Assembly: GCA_963931105.1 (NCBI GenBank)
Contig: OZ007004.1
Location: forward strand, 1,116,001-1,180,000
Direction of reading: 5' to 3'
DNA: 64,000 nt
Source of the DNA: UMGS1590 sp900552455
Lineage (GTDB): Bacteria; Bacillota; Peptococcia; Peptococcales; Peptococcaceae
This document shows positions 35,285 through 42,638 of this stretch, piece after piece. How positions within the stretch are numbered: the first letter of the stretch is position 1; each line of letters begins with the position of its first letter. The translations under genes and the position numbers were made by a program. The notes under the pieces were generated by a model that was not told the DNA's origin, searched no databases, and saw only the letters and a program-made list of their open reading frames with translations.

Positions 35285-36016
35285 ATGAAAAAATGGATCG
35301 TATGTGTGCTGTTGGCGATGGGCCTAGCGGGGCTGTTTTCTGCCTGCGGCAATGACGAAGAAGAACAGACGCAGAGCGCGCCTGTTTCGAGCAGTGAAGA
35401 ATTGAGCGCGGCGCCGGAAAAATCTGCCGACGCGTCGGCAGAAGAATCGAAGGCGACGCTGGTGGCGGTTTTCTCCTGGGCGAACAACGCGGATCTGCCG
35501 GAGGATGTGGACATTGTCTCCTCGGCGACGCTGAACAAAAATGCTTCTGGTGCGCTGGTCGGCGATACGCAGCTGATGGGCCAGACGGCGGCGCAGGTGA
35601 CGGGCGGCGATTATTTTGAGATCCTCTGCGAAACGAAATATCCTGGCGACGAGGACAAAACCTACGAACAGGCACAGCAGGAGCAGCTGGATCAGGCGCG
35701 TCCGCAGCTGGCGAGCCATGTGGAAAACATGGACGCTTACGGCACGATCATCCTCGTTTATCCAAACTGGTGGGGCGGTCTGCCGATGCCGGTGGCAAGC
35801 TTTCTGGAGGAATACGATCTCTCCAAGAAAACGATCATCCCTGTTTGTTGCTATGAAGCAGAGGACAGCGGCGCTGGCACGAGCCGCGACGAGATCTCCT
35901 CGCTGTGCGATGCGTATGTGGCGACGGGCTACAATCTGCGCGGCAATGCGGCGGCGACTTCCGGCACGGTGACGGATTTCACGAACTGGCTGGAAGAGCA
36001 GCCGGTGAATTATTGA
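35285..36016 (+). CDS. Flavodoxin-like lipoprotein
   Basis: 243 residues. Signal peptide MKKWIVCVLLAMGLAG ends in the lipobox LFSAC, so the protein should be lipid-anchored outside the membrane. An acidic Ser/Glu linker follows, then a flavodoxin_4-type fold (ATLVAVFSWANNADLPED, and ILVYPNWWGGLPMPVASFLE at the flavin edge). Extracytoplasmic flavodoxins are thought to carry electrons or reduce small molecules. It is the first gene of a six-gene run with overlapping starts and stops (TGATG with the next). Confidence 0.87.
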   Translation: MKKWIVCVLLAMGLAGLFSACGNDEEEQTQSAPVSSSEELSAAPEKSADASAEESKATLVAVFSWANNADLPEDVDIVSSATLNKNASGALVGDTQLMGQTAAQVTGGDYFEILCETKYPGDEDKTYEQAQQEQLDQARPQLASHVENMDAYGTIILVYPNWWGGLPMPVASFLEEYDLSKKTIIPVCCYEAEDSGAGTSRDEISSLCDAYVATGYNLRGNAAATSGTVTDFTNWLEEQPVNY

Positions 36017-36570
36017 TGGACTACGAGCTGATCTTTGCGGATCGCCGTTCTATTCGTCTGCAGCTGCGTGACGACGGCAGTCTTTTGGTGCGCGCGCCGC
36101 GCTGGATGAGTCGGCGCGAGGTGGATGCATTTGTCGCGAGCAAGGAGCGATGGATCTGCGAAAAGCGCGCGATCCTTGCGCGCGGGAACCGCGACTGGGG
36201 CGGAGCGGCGCTTTCGCCGGAGGAGCTGGCGCAGCTCAGGAAAGCGGCGCAGGCAGATCTCGGCGCACGGCTGGAAAAATGGGCGGCGCGTCTTGGCGTC
36301 CATCCGACGAAGCTCACCATTCGCACACAACACACGCGCTGGGGAAGCTGTTCCAGCCGCGGCGCGATCAGTCTCAATGCGCTGCTCTTGCTGGCGCCGG
36401 AGACGGTGCGCGATTATGTCGTCGTGCACGAGCTTTGTCATATGAAGGAAATGAACCATTCGCGGCATTTCTGGGCGGAGGTTGCGCGCATCTTGCCGAA
36501 CTACGCAGAAAGCAGCGATTGGCTCAAAAACAATGGCCACGCACTTTTGCAAAGGAATCCAAGATCATGA
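36016..36570 (+). CDS. M48-type metal-dependent hydrolase, YgjP/DUF45 family
   Basis: 184 residues with the zinc motif HELCHMKEMNHSRHFW (HExxH plus downstream His), and the DUF45 signature TRWGSCSSRGAISLNALLLL. Probable zinc peptidase of unknown substrate. Its ATG overlaps the flavodoxin stop (TGATG) and its stop overlaps yaaA (ATGA). A different-frame reading of this region is a shadow. Confidence 0.92.
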   Translation: MDYELIFADRRSIRLQLRDDGSLLVRAPRWMSRREVDAFVASKERWICEKRAILARGNRDWGGAALSPEELAQLRKAAQADLGARLEKWAARLGVHPTKLTIRTQHTRWGSCSSRGAISLNALLLLAPETVRDYVVVHELCHMKEMNHSRHFWAEVARILPNYAESSDWLKNNGHALLQRNPRS

Positions 36571-37307
36571 AAGTCATCATTTCTCCAGCGAAAAAAATGA
36601 ACATCGACAGCGACACCCTGCCAGCGCGTTCGCAACCGGTTTTCAGCGACGAGGCGTCGCAGCTGGCAGCGCTTTTGCGCGCGCTCGCGCCGGCGGAGCG
36701 ACAAAAGATCTGGCAGTGCAGCGACAAGCTTGCGGCAGAAAACAGCGCCCGTCTCGCAGCGTTTGAGCAATCGCGCGCGCAGACGCCGGCGATCCTTGCC
36801 TACGAAGGCTTGCAGTACCAGCACATGGCGCCGCAGGTGATGAGCCGCGACGCCCTCGTCTGGCTCGACGACCATTTGCGTATCCTTTCGGGATTTTATG
36901 GCGTGCTGCGTCCCTTTGACGCGGTGCTGCCTTATCGTCTGGAAATGCAGGCGAAGCTCGCGGTGGACGGCGCGCGTGATCTCTACGCATTTTGGGGCGG
37001 TCGCCTTTACGAAGCGCTCGAGGAGGATGCGCTCATCGTGAATCTCGCCAGCGAGGAATACGCCAAGGCGGTGCGTCGGTATGTGCAGCCCGCTGTACGT
37101 TTTGTCAGCGTGCGATTCGGTGAGCTTGCAAACGGCCGCGTCAAGCAGAAGGGCACCTTCGCGAAAATGGCGCGCGGCGAAATGGTGCGCTTCATGGCGG
37201 AAAATCAGATCTCCGATCTCGACAGCCTGCGCGATTTTGACGCGCTGGGGCTGCGCTACGCAGACGCGCTGAGCGACGACAGCTGTCTAACATTTCTTAT
37301 TTCTTAA
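36567..37307 (+). CDS. yaaA: Peroxide stress protein YaaA
   Basis: 246 residues beginning MKVIISPAKKMNI, the defining YaaA/DUF328 start, with YEGLQYQHM and the C-terminal VRFGELANGRVKQKGTFAK. In E. coli YaaA lowers free iron and damage during peroxide stress. Its place between a flavodoxin lipoprotein and a PerR/rubrerythrin operon fits such a role. Start overlaps the preceding stop. Confidence 0.94.
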   Translation: MKVIISPAKKMNIDSDTLPARSQPVFSDEASQLAALLRALAPAERQKIWQCSDKLAAENSARLAAFEQSRAQTPAILAYEGLQYQHMAPQVMSRDALVWLDDHLRILSGFYGVLRPFDAVLPYRLEMQAKLAVDGARDLYAFWGGRLYEALEEDALIVNLASEEYAKAVRRYVQPAVRFVSVRFGELANGRVKQKGTFAKMARGEMVRFMAENQISDLDSLRDFDALGLRYADALSDDSCLTFLIS

Positions 37308-37323
37308 ATGAAAGGAAATTTTC

Positions 37324-37962
37324 ATGAACATCGATACCTTTATCAACACAGTGATGACCTCGGGCCGGCCCTTCGCCGTCAGAGAAAACCGCGCGCTCAG
37401 CGAGCGCCAGCGCAAGGCGCATCGCCTCTGCTGGAAATTTAACCAGACCGATCCGACAGACGGCGAGCGTCAGCAGGAGATCCTGCGCGATCTCTTCGGC
37501 ACTATGGAAGGGCCTGTTGGCATCATGCCGAGTTTTCAATGCGATTATGGCTTCAACATCCATTTTCACGGCTTTGCATTTCTCAATTACAACTGCGTGA
37601 TCCTGGACACTGCGCCGGTGCACATCGGCAACGCTGTGTTCATCGCGCCAGGCGTTATCATCAGCTGCGCCGGTCACGCCATGGATCCTGTGCAGCGTGG
37701 CAAGGGCGCTGTCGGCGTGTCTGCGCCGATCGTCATTGAGGACGACGTTTGGATCGGCGCCGGCGTCGTCGTCGGACCCGGCGTGACGATCGGAAAAGGC
37801 AGCGTCATCGGCGCGGGCAGCGTTGTCGTACGCGATATTCCGCCGGGCGTCGTCGCCTTTGGCAATCCCTGCCGCGTGCACCGCGCGCTGGGACCGGAGG
37901 ACAAGCTCGATCCTGAGGATATCATCTTGCTTGATGGCCCGGGATGGGAGGAAGATGAGTGA
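37324..37962 (+). CDS. Sugar O-acetyltransferase, maltose/galactoside acetyltransferase type
   Basis: 212 residues. A short helical N-terminal Mac domain is followed by a left-handed beta helix made of hexapeptide repeats (IGNAVFIAPGVII, IEDDVWIGAGVVVGPGVTIG). The catalytic histidine lies in CAGHAMDP. It transfers acetyl from acetyl-CoA to a sugar hydroxyl; the exact acceptor is unknown. Start ATG follows AAAGGAAA, 16 bases after yaaA. Confidence 0.9.
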   Translation: MNIDTFINTVMTSGRPFAVRENRALSERQRKAHRLCWKFNQTDPTDGERQQEILRDLFGTMEGPVGIMPSFQCDYGFNIHFHGFAFLNYNCVILDTAPVHIGNAVFIAPGVIISCAGHAMDPVQRGKGAVGVSAPIVIEDDVWIGAGVVVGPGVTIGKGSVIGAGSVVVRDIPPGVVAFGNPCRVHRALGPEDKLDPEDIILLDGPGWEEDE

Positions 37963-38450
37963 TGGATAAAACACAGGTGCTCGCGCTGCTCGATGCGCGC
38001 GGCATTTCTTACGAGCTGGCGGAGCACGAAGCGGTCTTTCACATGGGCGCACTCGCTGAGGCTGGCGTGCCGCATCTGGATCGCATCGCGAAAAATCTGC
38101 TGCTGCGCGACGACAAAAAGCGTGCGTTTTTTCTCGTGAGCGTCTGGGGCGAGAAGCGGCTTGATCTCAAAGCATTCCGCAAAGCCCACGGCACGCGGCC
38201 GCTCACCTTCGCGTCCGACGAGGATCTGTCGCGTCTGCTCGCGCTCACGCCTGGCAGCGTCACGCCGCTGGGACTCTTGAATGCTGCGCCGGAAAGTGTG
38301 CGCTGGTTCATTGACGAGGATTTTTTCAGCGGCGAGGGGATCATCGGCGTGCATCCGAACGACAACACCGCCACGATTTTTCTTGCCACCGCGGATCTTG
38401 TGGATCTTTTGCGCAGTGAGGGGCACAGCGTGGAGGTGACGACGCTATGA
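37962..38450 (+). CDS. YbaK/ProX-type aminoacyl-tRNA deacylase
   Basis: Trans-editing enzyme that hydrolyses mischarged tRNAs, probably the PrdX/ProXp-ala group because it is free-standing and 162 residues long. Features are LLLRDDKKRAFFLVSVWGEK, the mid-protein TPGSVTPLGLLN loop, and a C-terminal VHPNDNTATIFL. I use the ATG at 37962, which overlaps the acetyltransferase stop (TGATG), and not the GTG one codon earlier. Confidence 0.87.
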   Translation: MDKTQVLALLDARGISYELAEHEAVFHMGALAEAGVPHLDRIAKNLLLRDDKKRAFFLVSVWGEKRLDLKAFRKAHGTRPLTFASDEDLSRLLALTPGSVTPLGLLNAAPESVRWFIDEDFFSGEGIIGVHPNDNTATIFLATADLVDLLRSEGHSVEVTTL

Positions 38451-38905
38451 TTACGTTGCGTGATTACACGCCTGCCGATCTTGAAGCGGTACTGACGCTT
38501 TTCTATGAAACGGTGCACACAGTGAATGCCGGTGATTATTCTTCGGCACAGTTGGATGCCTGGGCGCCACGCGTGCCGGATCGCGTTGCCTGGCAGGCGC
38601 GGCTGGCGGCGGAGCGTGTGCTGCTCGCTGAGGAGGATGATGTGCTTTTAGGGTTTGCCAGTCTTGACGTGGAGGGCGGGCTGATCGATCATCTCTATGT
38701 GCACAAAGACTACCAGCGTCGCGGCATCGCCAGTGCTCTTTGCGATCAGCTGGAGTCTTGGGCAATATCATCGGTGTTGTCCACAGAAGCGTCGCTGACT
38801 GCAGTGCGATTTTTTTCCGCTCGCGGCTATCAGCTTGTGCGTCGTCAGCAGGTTGTGCGGCGCGGTGTGATGTTGGCGAATATTATAATGAAGAAAAGTT
38901 TGTAA
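38447..38905 (+). CDS. GNAT family N-acetyltransferase
   Basis: 152 residues. GNAT motif A is present as LIDHLYVHKDYQRRGIASAL (acetyl-CoA pyrophosphate loop QRRGIA), with the usual beta-alpha pattern around it and a C-terminal FFSARGYQLVRRQ. Acceptor unknown. Start overlaps the YbaK stop (ATGA). Last gene of the operon starting at 35285. Confidence 0.9.
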   Translation: MITLRDYTPADLEAVLTLFYETVHTVNAGDYSSAQLDAWAPRVPDRVAWQARLAAERVLLAEEDDVLLGFASLDVEGGLIDHLYVHKDYQRRGIASALCDQLESWAISSVLSTEASLTAVRFFSARGYQLVRRQQVVRRGVMLANIIMKKSL

Positions 38906-38940
38906 AGCGTTCCGTTGGCTGCGGAGCGCTATTTATTTTT
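38906..38940 (+). terminator. Terminator after the flavodoxin-to-GNAT operon
   Basis: AGCG-TTCCG pairs with CGGAG-CGCT and is followed by ATTTATTTTT. Confidence 0.75.
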
Positions 38941-38950
38941 CATTTCGCTA

Positions 38951-38998
38951 TTGACAAATGGAATTAGAGCGGTTACAATAAATTTAGAACAGTTCTAA
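38951..38998 (+). promoter_or_regulatory. Promoter with two PerR/Fur-like operators
   Basis: TTGACA (38951-38956), 17 bases, TACAAT (38974-38979). A perfect 7-1-7 inverted repeat, TTAGAAC-A-GTTCTAA, lies at 38984-38998 over the start region. A second, imperfect one, TTAGAGC-G-GTTACAA, lies at 38964-38978 between the two promoter elements. The shape matches PerR/Fur boxes and points to autoregulation of the perR-rubrerythrin operon. Confidence 0.8.
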
Positions 38999-39021
38999 AA
39001 AATGAAGTGAAGGGATCCCAA

Positions 39022-39402
39022 ATGACCAAATACGAAAAAAAGATTTTTGAGATCGTCAATGCTTCCCGCGATCATCTCACGGCGGAGCAGGTGTTGGCGG
39101 CGCTGCGTGAGGAGTACCCGGCTGTTTCTCAGGCGACGGTGTACAACAATCTGAAAAAGCTCACGAGCGATGGCTTGCTGCGCAAGTTGACCCTCGCCGA
39201 TTCACCGGATCGCTATGATCGCATCCAGCGCCACGATCATCTGGTCTGTCAGCGCTGCGGGCGGCTGGCCGACATGAGCTTTGAGGATATGACCGAAGCG
39301 CTCTCGGCGCAGCTCGGCTGTGACATTCTTTCGTACGATCTCAAGGTCAGTTATGTTTGTCCAGAATGTCGCGCAGCGGCAGAAAACCATGACGTTTATT
39401 GA
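39022..39402 (+). CDS. perR: Fur family repressor, PerR-like
   Basis: 126 residues. An N-terminal winged helix (LTAEQVLAALREEYPAVSQA, then TVYNNLKKLTSDGLL) is followed by a dimerisation domain with the two zinc-binding pairs CQRCG and CPEC and histidines in QRHDHLVC. The peroxide-sensing PerR role is inferred from the rubrerythrin gene 29 bases downstream and the operators upstream. Start ATG at 39022 follows AAGGGAT; a longer frame begins within the leader. Confidence 0.9.
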   Translation: MTKYEKKIFEIVNASRDHLTAEQVLAALREEYPAVSQATVYNNLKKLTSDGLLRKLTLADSPDRYDRIQRHDHLVCQRCGRLADMSFEDMTEALSAQLGCDILSYDLKVSYVCPECRAAAENHDVY

Positions 39403-39431
39403 CAGCGGATTTATGAAAAGGAGATAAGACT

Positions 39432-40091
39432 ATGAAAACCTATAAATGCAAAGTTTGCGGCGAAGTTTTTCAGGTAGAAGATGGCGTTGAGCCAGTCTGC
39501 CCGGTTTGCAAGGCGCGCGGCGACAAACTCGAGCTCGTCAGCGAAGCGCCAAAATCAAATCCATACGCTGGCACTCAGACAGAGAAAAATCTCGAGGCAG
39601 CATTCGCCGGCGAATCTCAGGCGCGCAATAAATACACCTATTTCTCTTCCGTCGCCAAAAAAGAAGGCTACGAACAGATCGCGGCACTTTTCCTGAAGAC
39701 CGCTGAGAATGAAAAGGAACACGCCAAAATGTGGTTCAAGGAGCTGAACGGCATCGGCGATACTGCCGCCAATCTCCGCGCTGCTGCTGAGGGTGAAAAC
39801 TACGAATGGACCGACATGTACGAAGGCTTCGCCAAGACTGCTGAGGAAGAAGGCTTCCCGGAACTGGCGCAGAAATTCCGTCTCGTTGCTGCGATCGAAA
39901 AGCACCACGAAGAACGTTATCGTGCGCTGCTGCACAATGTTGAGATGGCAGAAGTTTTCGCCAAGAGCGAGGTCAAGGTCTGGGAATGCCGCAATTGCGG
40001 GCACATTGTTGTCGGCACGGAAGCGCCAGAAGTTTGCCCAACCTGCGCACACCCACAAAGCTATTTCGAAGTGAACTGCGAAAATTATTGA
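39432..40091 (+). CDS. rbr: Rubrerythrin with rubredoxin-like domains at both ends
   Basis: Di-iron peroxidase reducing hydrogen peroxide to water. 219 residues. The N-terminal rubredoxin-like FeS4 site uses C6, C9, C23 and C26. The four-helix di-iron domain has FAGESQARNKYTYF, ENEKEHAKMWF and AIEKHHEERYRALL (the EExxH-type ligands). A C-terminal rubredoxin-like site uses C186, C189, C202 and C205. Classical rubrerythrin has only the C-terminal site and reverse rubrerythrin only the N-terminal one, so this form has two electron-entry domains. Co-transcribed with perR. Confidence 0.95.
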   Translation: MKTYKCKVCGEVFQVEDGVEPVCPVCKARGDKLELVSEAPKSNPYAGTQTEKNLEAAFAGESQARNKYTYFSSVAKKEGYEQIAALFLKTAENEKEHAKMWFKELNGIGDTAANLRAAAEGENYEWTDMYEGFAKTAEEEGFPELAQKFRLVAAIEKHHEERYRALLHNVEMAEVFAKSEVKVWECRNCGHIVVGTEAPEVCPTCAHPQSYFEVNCENY

Positions 40092-40113
40092 TCGCCAGTT
40101 TTTGCGAAAAAGA

Positions 40114-40145
40114 AAACACCCTGCGACGGATGGTCGCAGGGTGTT
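40114..40145. terminator. Bidirectional terminator between rubrerythrin and the CBS gene
   Basis: AACACCCTGCGAC pairs perfectly with GTCGCAGGGTGTT. An A-rich left side and TTTG on the right give weak tails for both strands. Confidence 0.8.
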
Positions 40146-40156
40146 TGTCGTGTGGA

Positions 40157-40678
40157 TCAAAAATCGTCGTCGGAGCCTTCGATGCAGACAGCGTCTGGAT
40201 CAGCGAGGTAGTCGCTGAAGAGGCCGTGGATGATGTCGTTGCGGGTGATGATGCCGACGAGCTTGTTGTCATCGTTCAGAACAGGCATGTGTTTCAGATG
40301 CTTCTTCTGCATCAGTTCAGCAGCTTTGCGCACTGGCTGATCTTCGTTGATCGTGACGACGCGATGGGTAGCGGCGTCATAAGCTGGCTGATCAACGCAG
40401 TTTTTGATGAGCATGCTGAAATAGTTGGTGCACTTTGGATCCGGCAGAAGACGTCCGCCGTAAGCCGCAGCGCTGGTCTGCATGAGACGCAGATGGTTGA
40501 CAACGTAGTACACGATGTCGCCGTCAGAGAGGAAGGCGGTGAGGTTGCCGTTTTCGTCTACCATTGGCAGGCAGCCGATCTCTTTTTCAGCGAAAATTTC
40601 GATGGCCTGGCCGATGGTTGCTTTGTCACTGAGGGTAACAATGTCTTTGATCATAACTTCTTTTACTAATACTGCCAT
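40157..40678 (-). CDS. CBS-domain pair protein
   Basis: 173 residues made of two CBS domains: EVMIKDIVTLSDKATIGQAI with GCLPMVDENGNLTAFLSDGD, and INEDQPVRKAAELM with HMPVLNDDNKLVGIITRNDI. Such proteins bind adenosine nucleotides and regulate partners; the partner is unknown. Start is the ATG at 40678 behind GGAGGG; a TTG two codons earlier is less likely. Confidence 0.9.
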   Translation of the reverse strand: MAVLVKEVMIKDIVTLSDKATIGQAIEIFAEKEIGCLPMVDENGNLTAFLSDGDIVYYVVNHLRLMQTSAAAYGGRLLPDPKCTNYFSMLIKNCVDQPAYDAATHRVVTINEDQPVRKAAELMQKKHLKHMPVLNDDNKLVGIITRNDIIHGLFSDYLADPDAVCIEGSDDDF

Positions 40679-40701
40679 TTTCAATCCCTCCTGTAGTTCG
40701 G

Positions 40702-40718
40702 ATCCGTTGATAACGGAT
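40702..40718. repeat. Short perfect palindrome in the CBS gene leader
   Basis: ATCCGTT-GAT-AACGGAT, a 17-base inverted repeat between the promoter and the ribosome site of the CBS gene. It could be an operator or a leader hairpin. Confidence 0.5.
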
Positions 40719-40738
40719 GATCTATTATCTATGTGAAT

Positions 40739-40767
40739 AGTATATCACGTTTGTGGGCGAGCGTCTA
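40739..40767 (-). promoter_or_regulatory. Promoter of the CBS gene
   Basis: On the minus strand TAGACG (complement of 40762-40767), 17 bases, TATACT (complement of 40739-40744). Confidence 0.55.
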
Positions 40768-40804
40768 GCAGAAGTGTTAGAATATTAAGAGATCAATAAG
40801 CGCT

Positions 40805-40832
40805 TTGCCAATGGAGCGCGCTGTGGTACACT
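40805..40832 (+). promoter_or_regulatory. Promoter of the GNAT / small membrane protein operon
   Basis: TTGCCA (40805-40810), 16 bases, TACACT (40827-40832), 25 bases before the GNAT start, with GAGGAGG between. Confidence 0.6.
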
Positions 40833-40857
40833 GGAGAAAAACGCTGAGGAGGAAAAA

Positions 40858-41298
40858 ATGGAATTCAAACGCTTGACGATGGAAGATGTGCCGCTGGTTG
40901 CAGCGGTCATCCGCGACGCTTTTGCCGGACCGCCATGGGGCGAGGACTGGAACGATGCACAGCGGCTGACGCAATATGTGCGCGAGGGCATGGACGGCGA
41001 AAATGCGCTGGCCTTTGGTCTTGCTGACGGCGAGGGATTGGCGGCGGTGGCGCTGGGCCATGTGCGGCACTGGCACAATCGCGTCGAATATATCCTCGAG
41101 GATTTCTGTGTCTGCCAGCGCTGTCAGGGACAGGGCAGCGGCGCAGAGCTGATGACGGCGGTGAAAAATGCCTGCCGCGATCTGGCGATCGATGAGATTG
41201 GTCTGCGCACGCGGCGCGATGCCGGCGCCTATCATTTCTACGAAAAACAGGGATTCGCTGTGCAGGAAAAAGACGTGTATTTTACGCAGAAGCTGTGA
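40858..41298 (+). CDS. GNAT family N-acetyltransferase
   Basis: 146 residues. The central VEYILEDFCVCQRCQGQGSG is motif A with an unusual cysteine-containing Q/R-x2-G-x-G/A loop (QGQGSG), followed by the typical C-terminal RRDAGAYHFYEKQGF. Acceptor unknown. Two very small membrane-protein genes follow at 14 and 33 bases, then a terminator, making a three-gene operon. Confidence 0.88.
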   Translation: MEFKRLTMEDVPLVAAVIRDAFAGPPWGEDWNDAQRLTQYVREGMDGENALAFGLADGEGLAAVALGHVRHWHNRVEYILEDFCVCQRCQGQGSGAELMTAVKNACRDLAIDEIGLRTRRDAGAYHFYEKQGFAVQEKDVYFTQKL

Positions 41299-41312
41299 GA
41301 GGAGGATCTGCA

Positions 41313-41435
41313 ATGATCGCTTTGGTTTTAGGCGCTGTCTTTCTGCTGATGGCGCTTGTCGGCGGACTCGATCAGTTTGCCGGAGTGGGTGTCTGCTTCC
41401 TTTTGCTTGGCTGGATCACCCGGCGTAAAAAATGA
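41313..41435 (+). CDS. Small membrane protein, 40 residues (paralogue 1)
   Basis: ATG at 41313 is preceded by GAGGAGG at ideal spacing. The product is almost entirely one or two hydrophobic segments (MIALVLGAVFLLMALVGG, then FAGVGVCFLLLGW) and ends TRRKK, giving a basic cytoplasmic end. It shares the core FAGVG-x6-LG and a basic tail with the next gene. No family recognised. Confidence 0.75.
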   Translation: MIALVLGAVFLLMALVGGLDQFAGVGVCFLLLGWITRRKK

Positions 41436-41468
41436 TGCTTGTGGCGATGAGAACGGAGTGTGTTGAAC

Positions 41469-41600
41469 ATGAATGACAACAGTGCATTTATTCCGGTGGG
41501 GCTGTGCTTCATCGTGCTGGCGCTGACGGGACTGAATCCCGCTTTCGCCGGCGTGGGACTGGTCTTTGTGATTTTAGGGCTGAGCGGCAGGAAAAAATGA
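41469..41600 (+). CDS. Small membrane protein, 43 residues (paralogue 2)
   Basis: ATG at 41469 with GGAG about ten bases upstream. Two hydrophobic segments (FIPVGLCFIVLALTGL and FAGVGLVFVILGL) are separated by NPA and end SGRKK. It is clearly similar to the preceding 40-residue protein. The terminator follows six bases after the stop, so these two genes belong to the GNAT transcript. Function unknown. Confidence 0.72.
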   Translation: MNDNSAFIPVGLCFIVLALTGLNPAFAGVGLVFVILGLSGRKK

Positions 41601-41605
41601 GCAAA

Positions 41606-41641
41606 AAAAGCTGTATCGATGACAGGATCGATACAGCTTTC
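41606..41641. terminator. Bidirectional terminator
   Basis: AAAGCTGTATCGAT pairs with ATCGATACAGCTTT around a six-base loop, with A-run and T-rich flanks. Serves the GNAT operon and the convergent EamA gene. Confidence 0.88.
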
Positions 41642-41655
41642 GTTATCTATGGCGT

Positions 41656-42537
41656 CTATTTTTTCAGGCTTGTGACGAGCACGCTCGCGAGCACGAGCAC
41701 GGCGCCGCAGATGGCTTGCAGCGACATCGTTTCGCTGAGGATGATCATGCTGAACACAGCGCCAAAGACTGGCTCCAGCGACAGAATGAGCGCGGTGTGT
41801 TCCGGCGAGGTGAAGCGCTGAGCGGCTGGCTGGGCGACAAAAGGAAATGCGCCGCAGAGCAGCCCGAGGGCGATGAGGATGATCCAGTGCTCGCTGGTTT
41901 CCGGCAGCGACGGTGAAGCAAAGAGCAGGCTCATGATCCAGCCCCAGGCGCACATGGTCAGCTGTTGGATCACGCCGAGCAGGAGGGCGTCTTCGCGTTG
42001 CACAAGCTCGCCGGTTGTGATCGTGTGGCTGGCGTAGAGAATGGCGCTGAGGATACAGAGCGCAGCGCCAGCGGTGAGCACAAGTCCGCCCTTGAGAGAA
42101 AGCATGGCGATGCCGATGCTGGCGCAGAGAATGCTCACGAGGAGCCGGGCTTCCGGCAGATGGCGTCTGCGCACAGATTGGATCAGCGGCACGAGAACGA
42201 TGGCTGTGCTCGTGAGAAAACCAGCGGTGGAGGCTTCTGTGGTGAGTTCGCCGAAAATAAGCGCGCAGCTGCAGGCGAACATCAGCGTGCCGAGAATGGC
42301 GCCGTAGAGAACGGTGCGCATGCGAATATGCGTGAGACGCTGACGAAAGATGAGGATGCAGGCGAGCGAGGCGAAGCTAAAGCGCCAGGCCAACACCTCG
42401 AAGGGATACATGGAGGATGCGCCCATTTTCAGGAGGACGTAGGACAGCCCCCAGGAGGCTGCCACCAAAAGCAGCAGGAGATTGGCGCCGTGACGCGTCA
42501 TGCCGACGCGGCGCGCGCGGGTTTGCAGGATCGACAT
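41656..42537 (-). CDS. EamA/DMT family transporter
   Basis: 293 residues, ten predicted helices in two EamA repeats (first starting at GANLLLLLVAASWGLSYVLL, second near ALCILSAILYASHTITTG). Inner-membrane exporter of metabolites or drugs in the DMT superfamily; substrate unknown. The start is the ATG at 42537 behind AAAGGGAA. A close paralogue lies directly upstream on the same strand. Confidence 0.9.
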   Translation of the reverse strand: MSILQTRARRVGMTRHGANLLLLLVAASWGLSYVLLKMGASSMYPFEVLAWRFSFASLACILIFRQRLTHIRMRTVLYGAILGTLMFACSCALIFGELTTEASTAGFLTSTAIVLVPLIQSVRRRHLPEARLLVSILCASIGIAMLSLKGGLVLTAGAALCILSAILYASHTITTGELVQREDALLLGVIQQLTMCAWGWIMSLLFASPSLPETSEHWIILIALGLLCGAFPFVAQPAAQRFTSPEHTALILSLEPVFGAVFSMIILSETMSLQAICGAVLVLASVLVTSLKK

Positions 42538-42638
42538 TGTAATTCCCTTTCTTATTAAAAACTTCTTATTATATGCACTATAGCACGGCGACGGCGCATC
42601 GCGCCAAAACGATTTTGCGATGCCGGATATAGGTAAAA

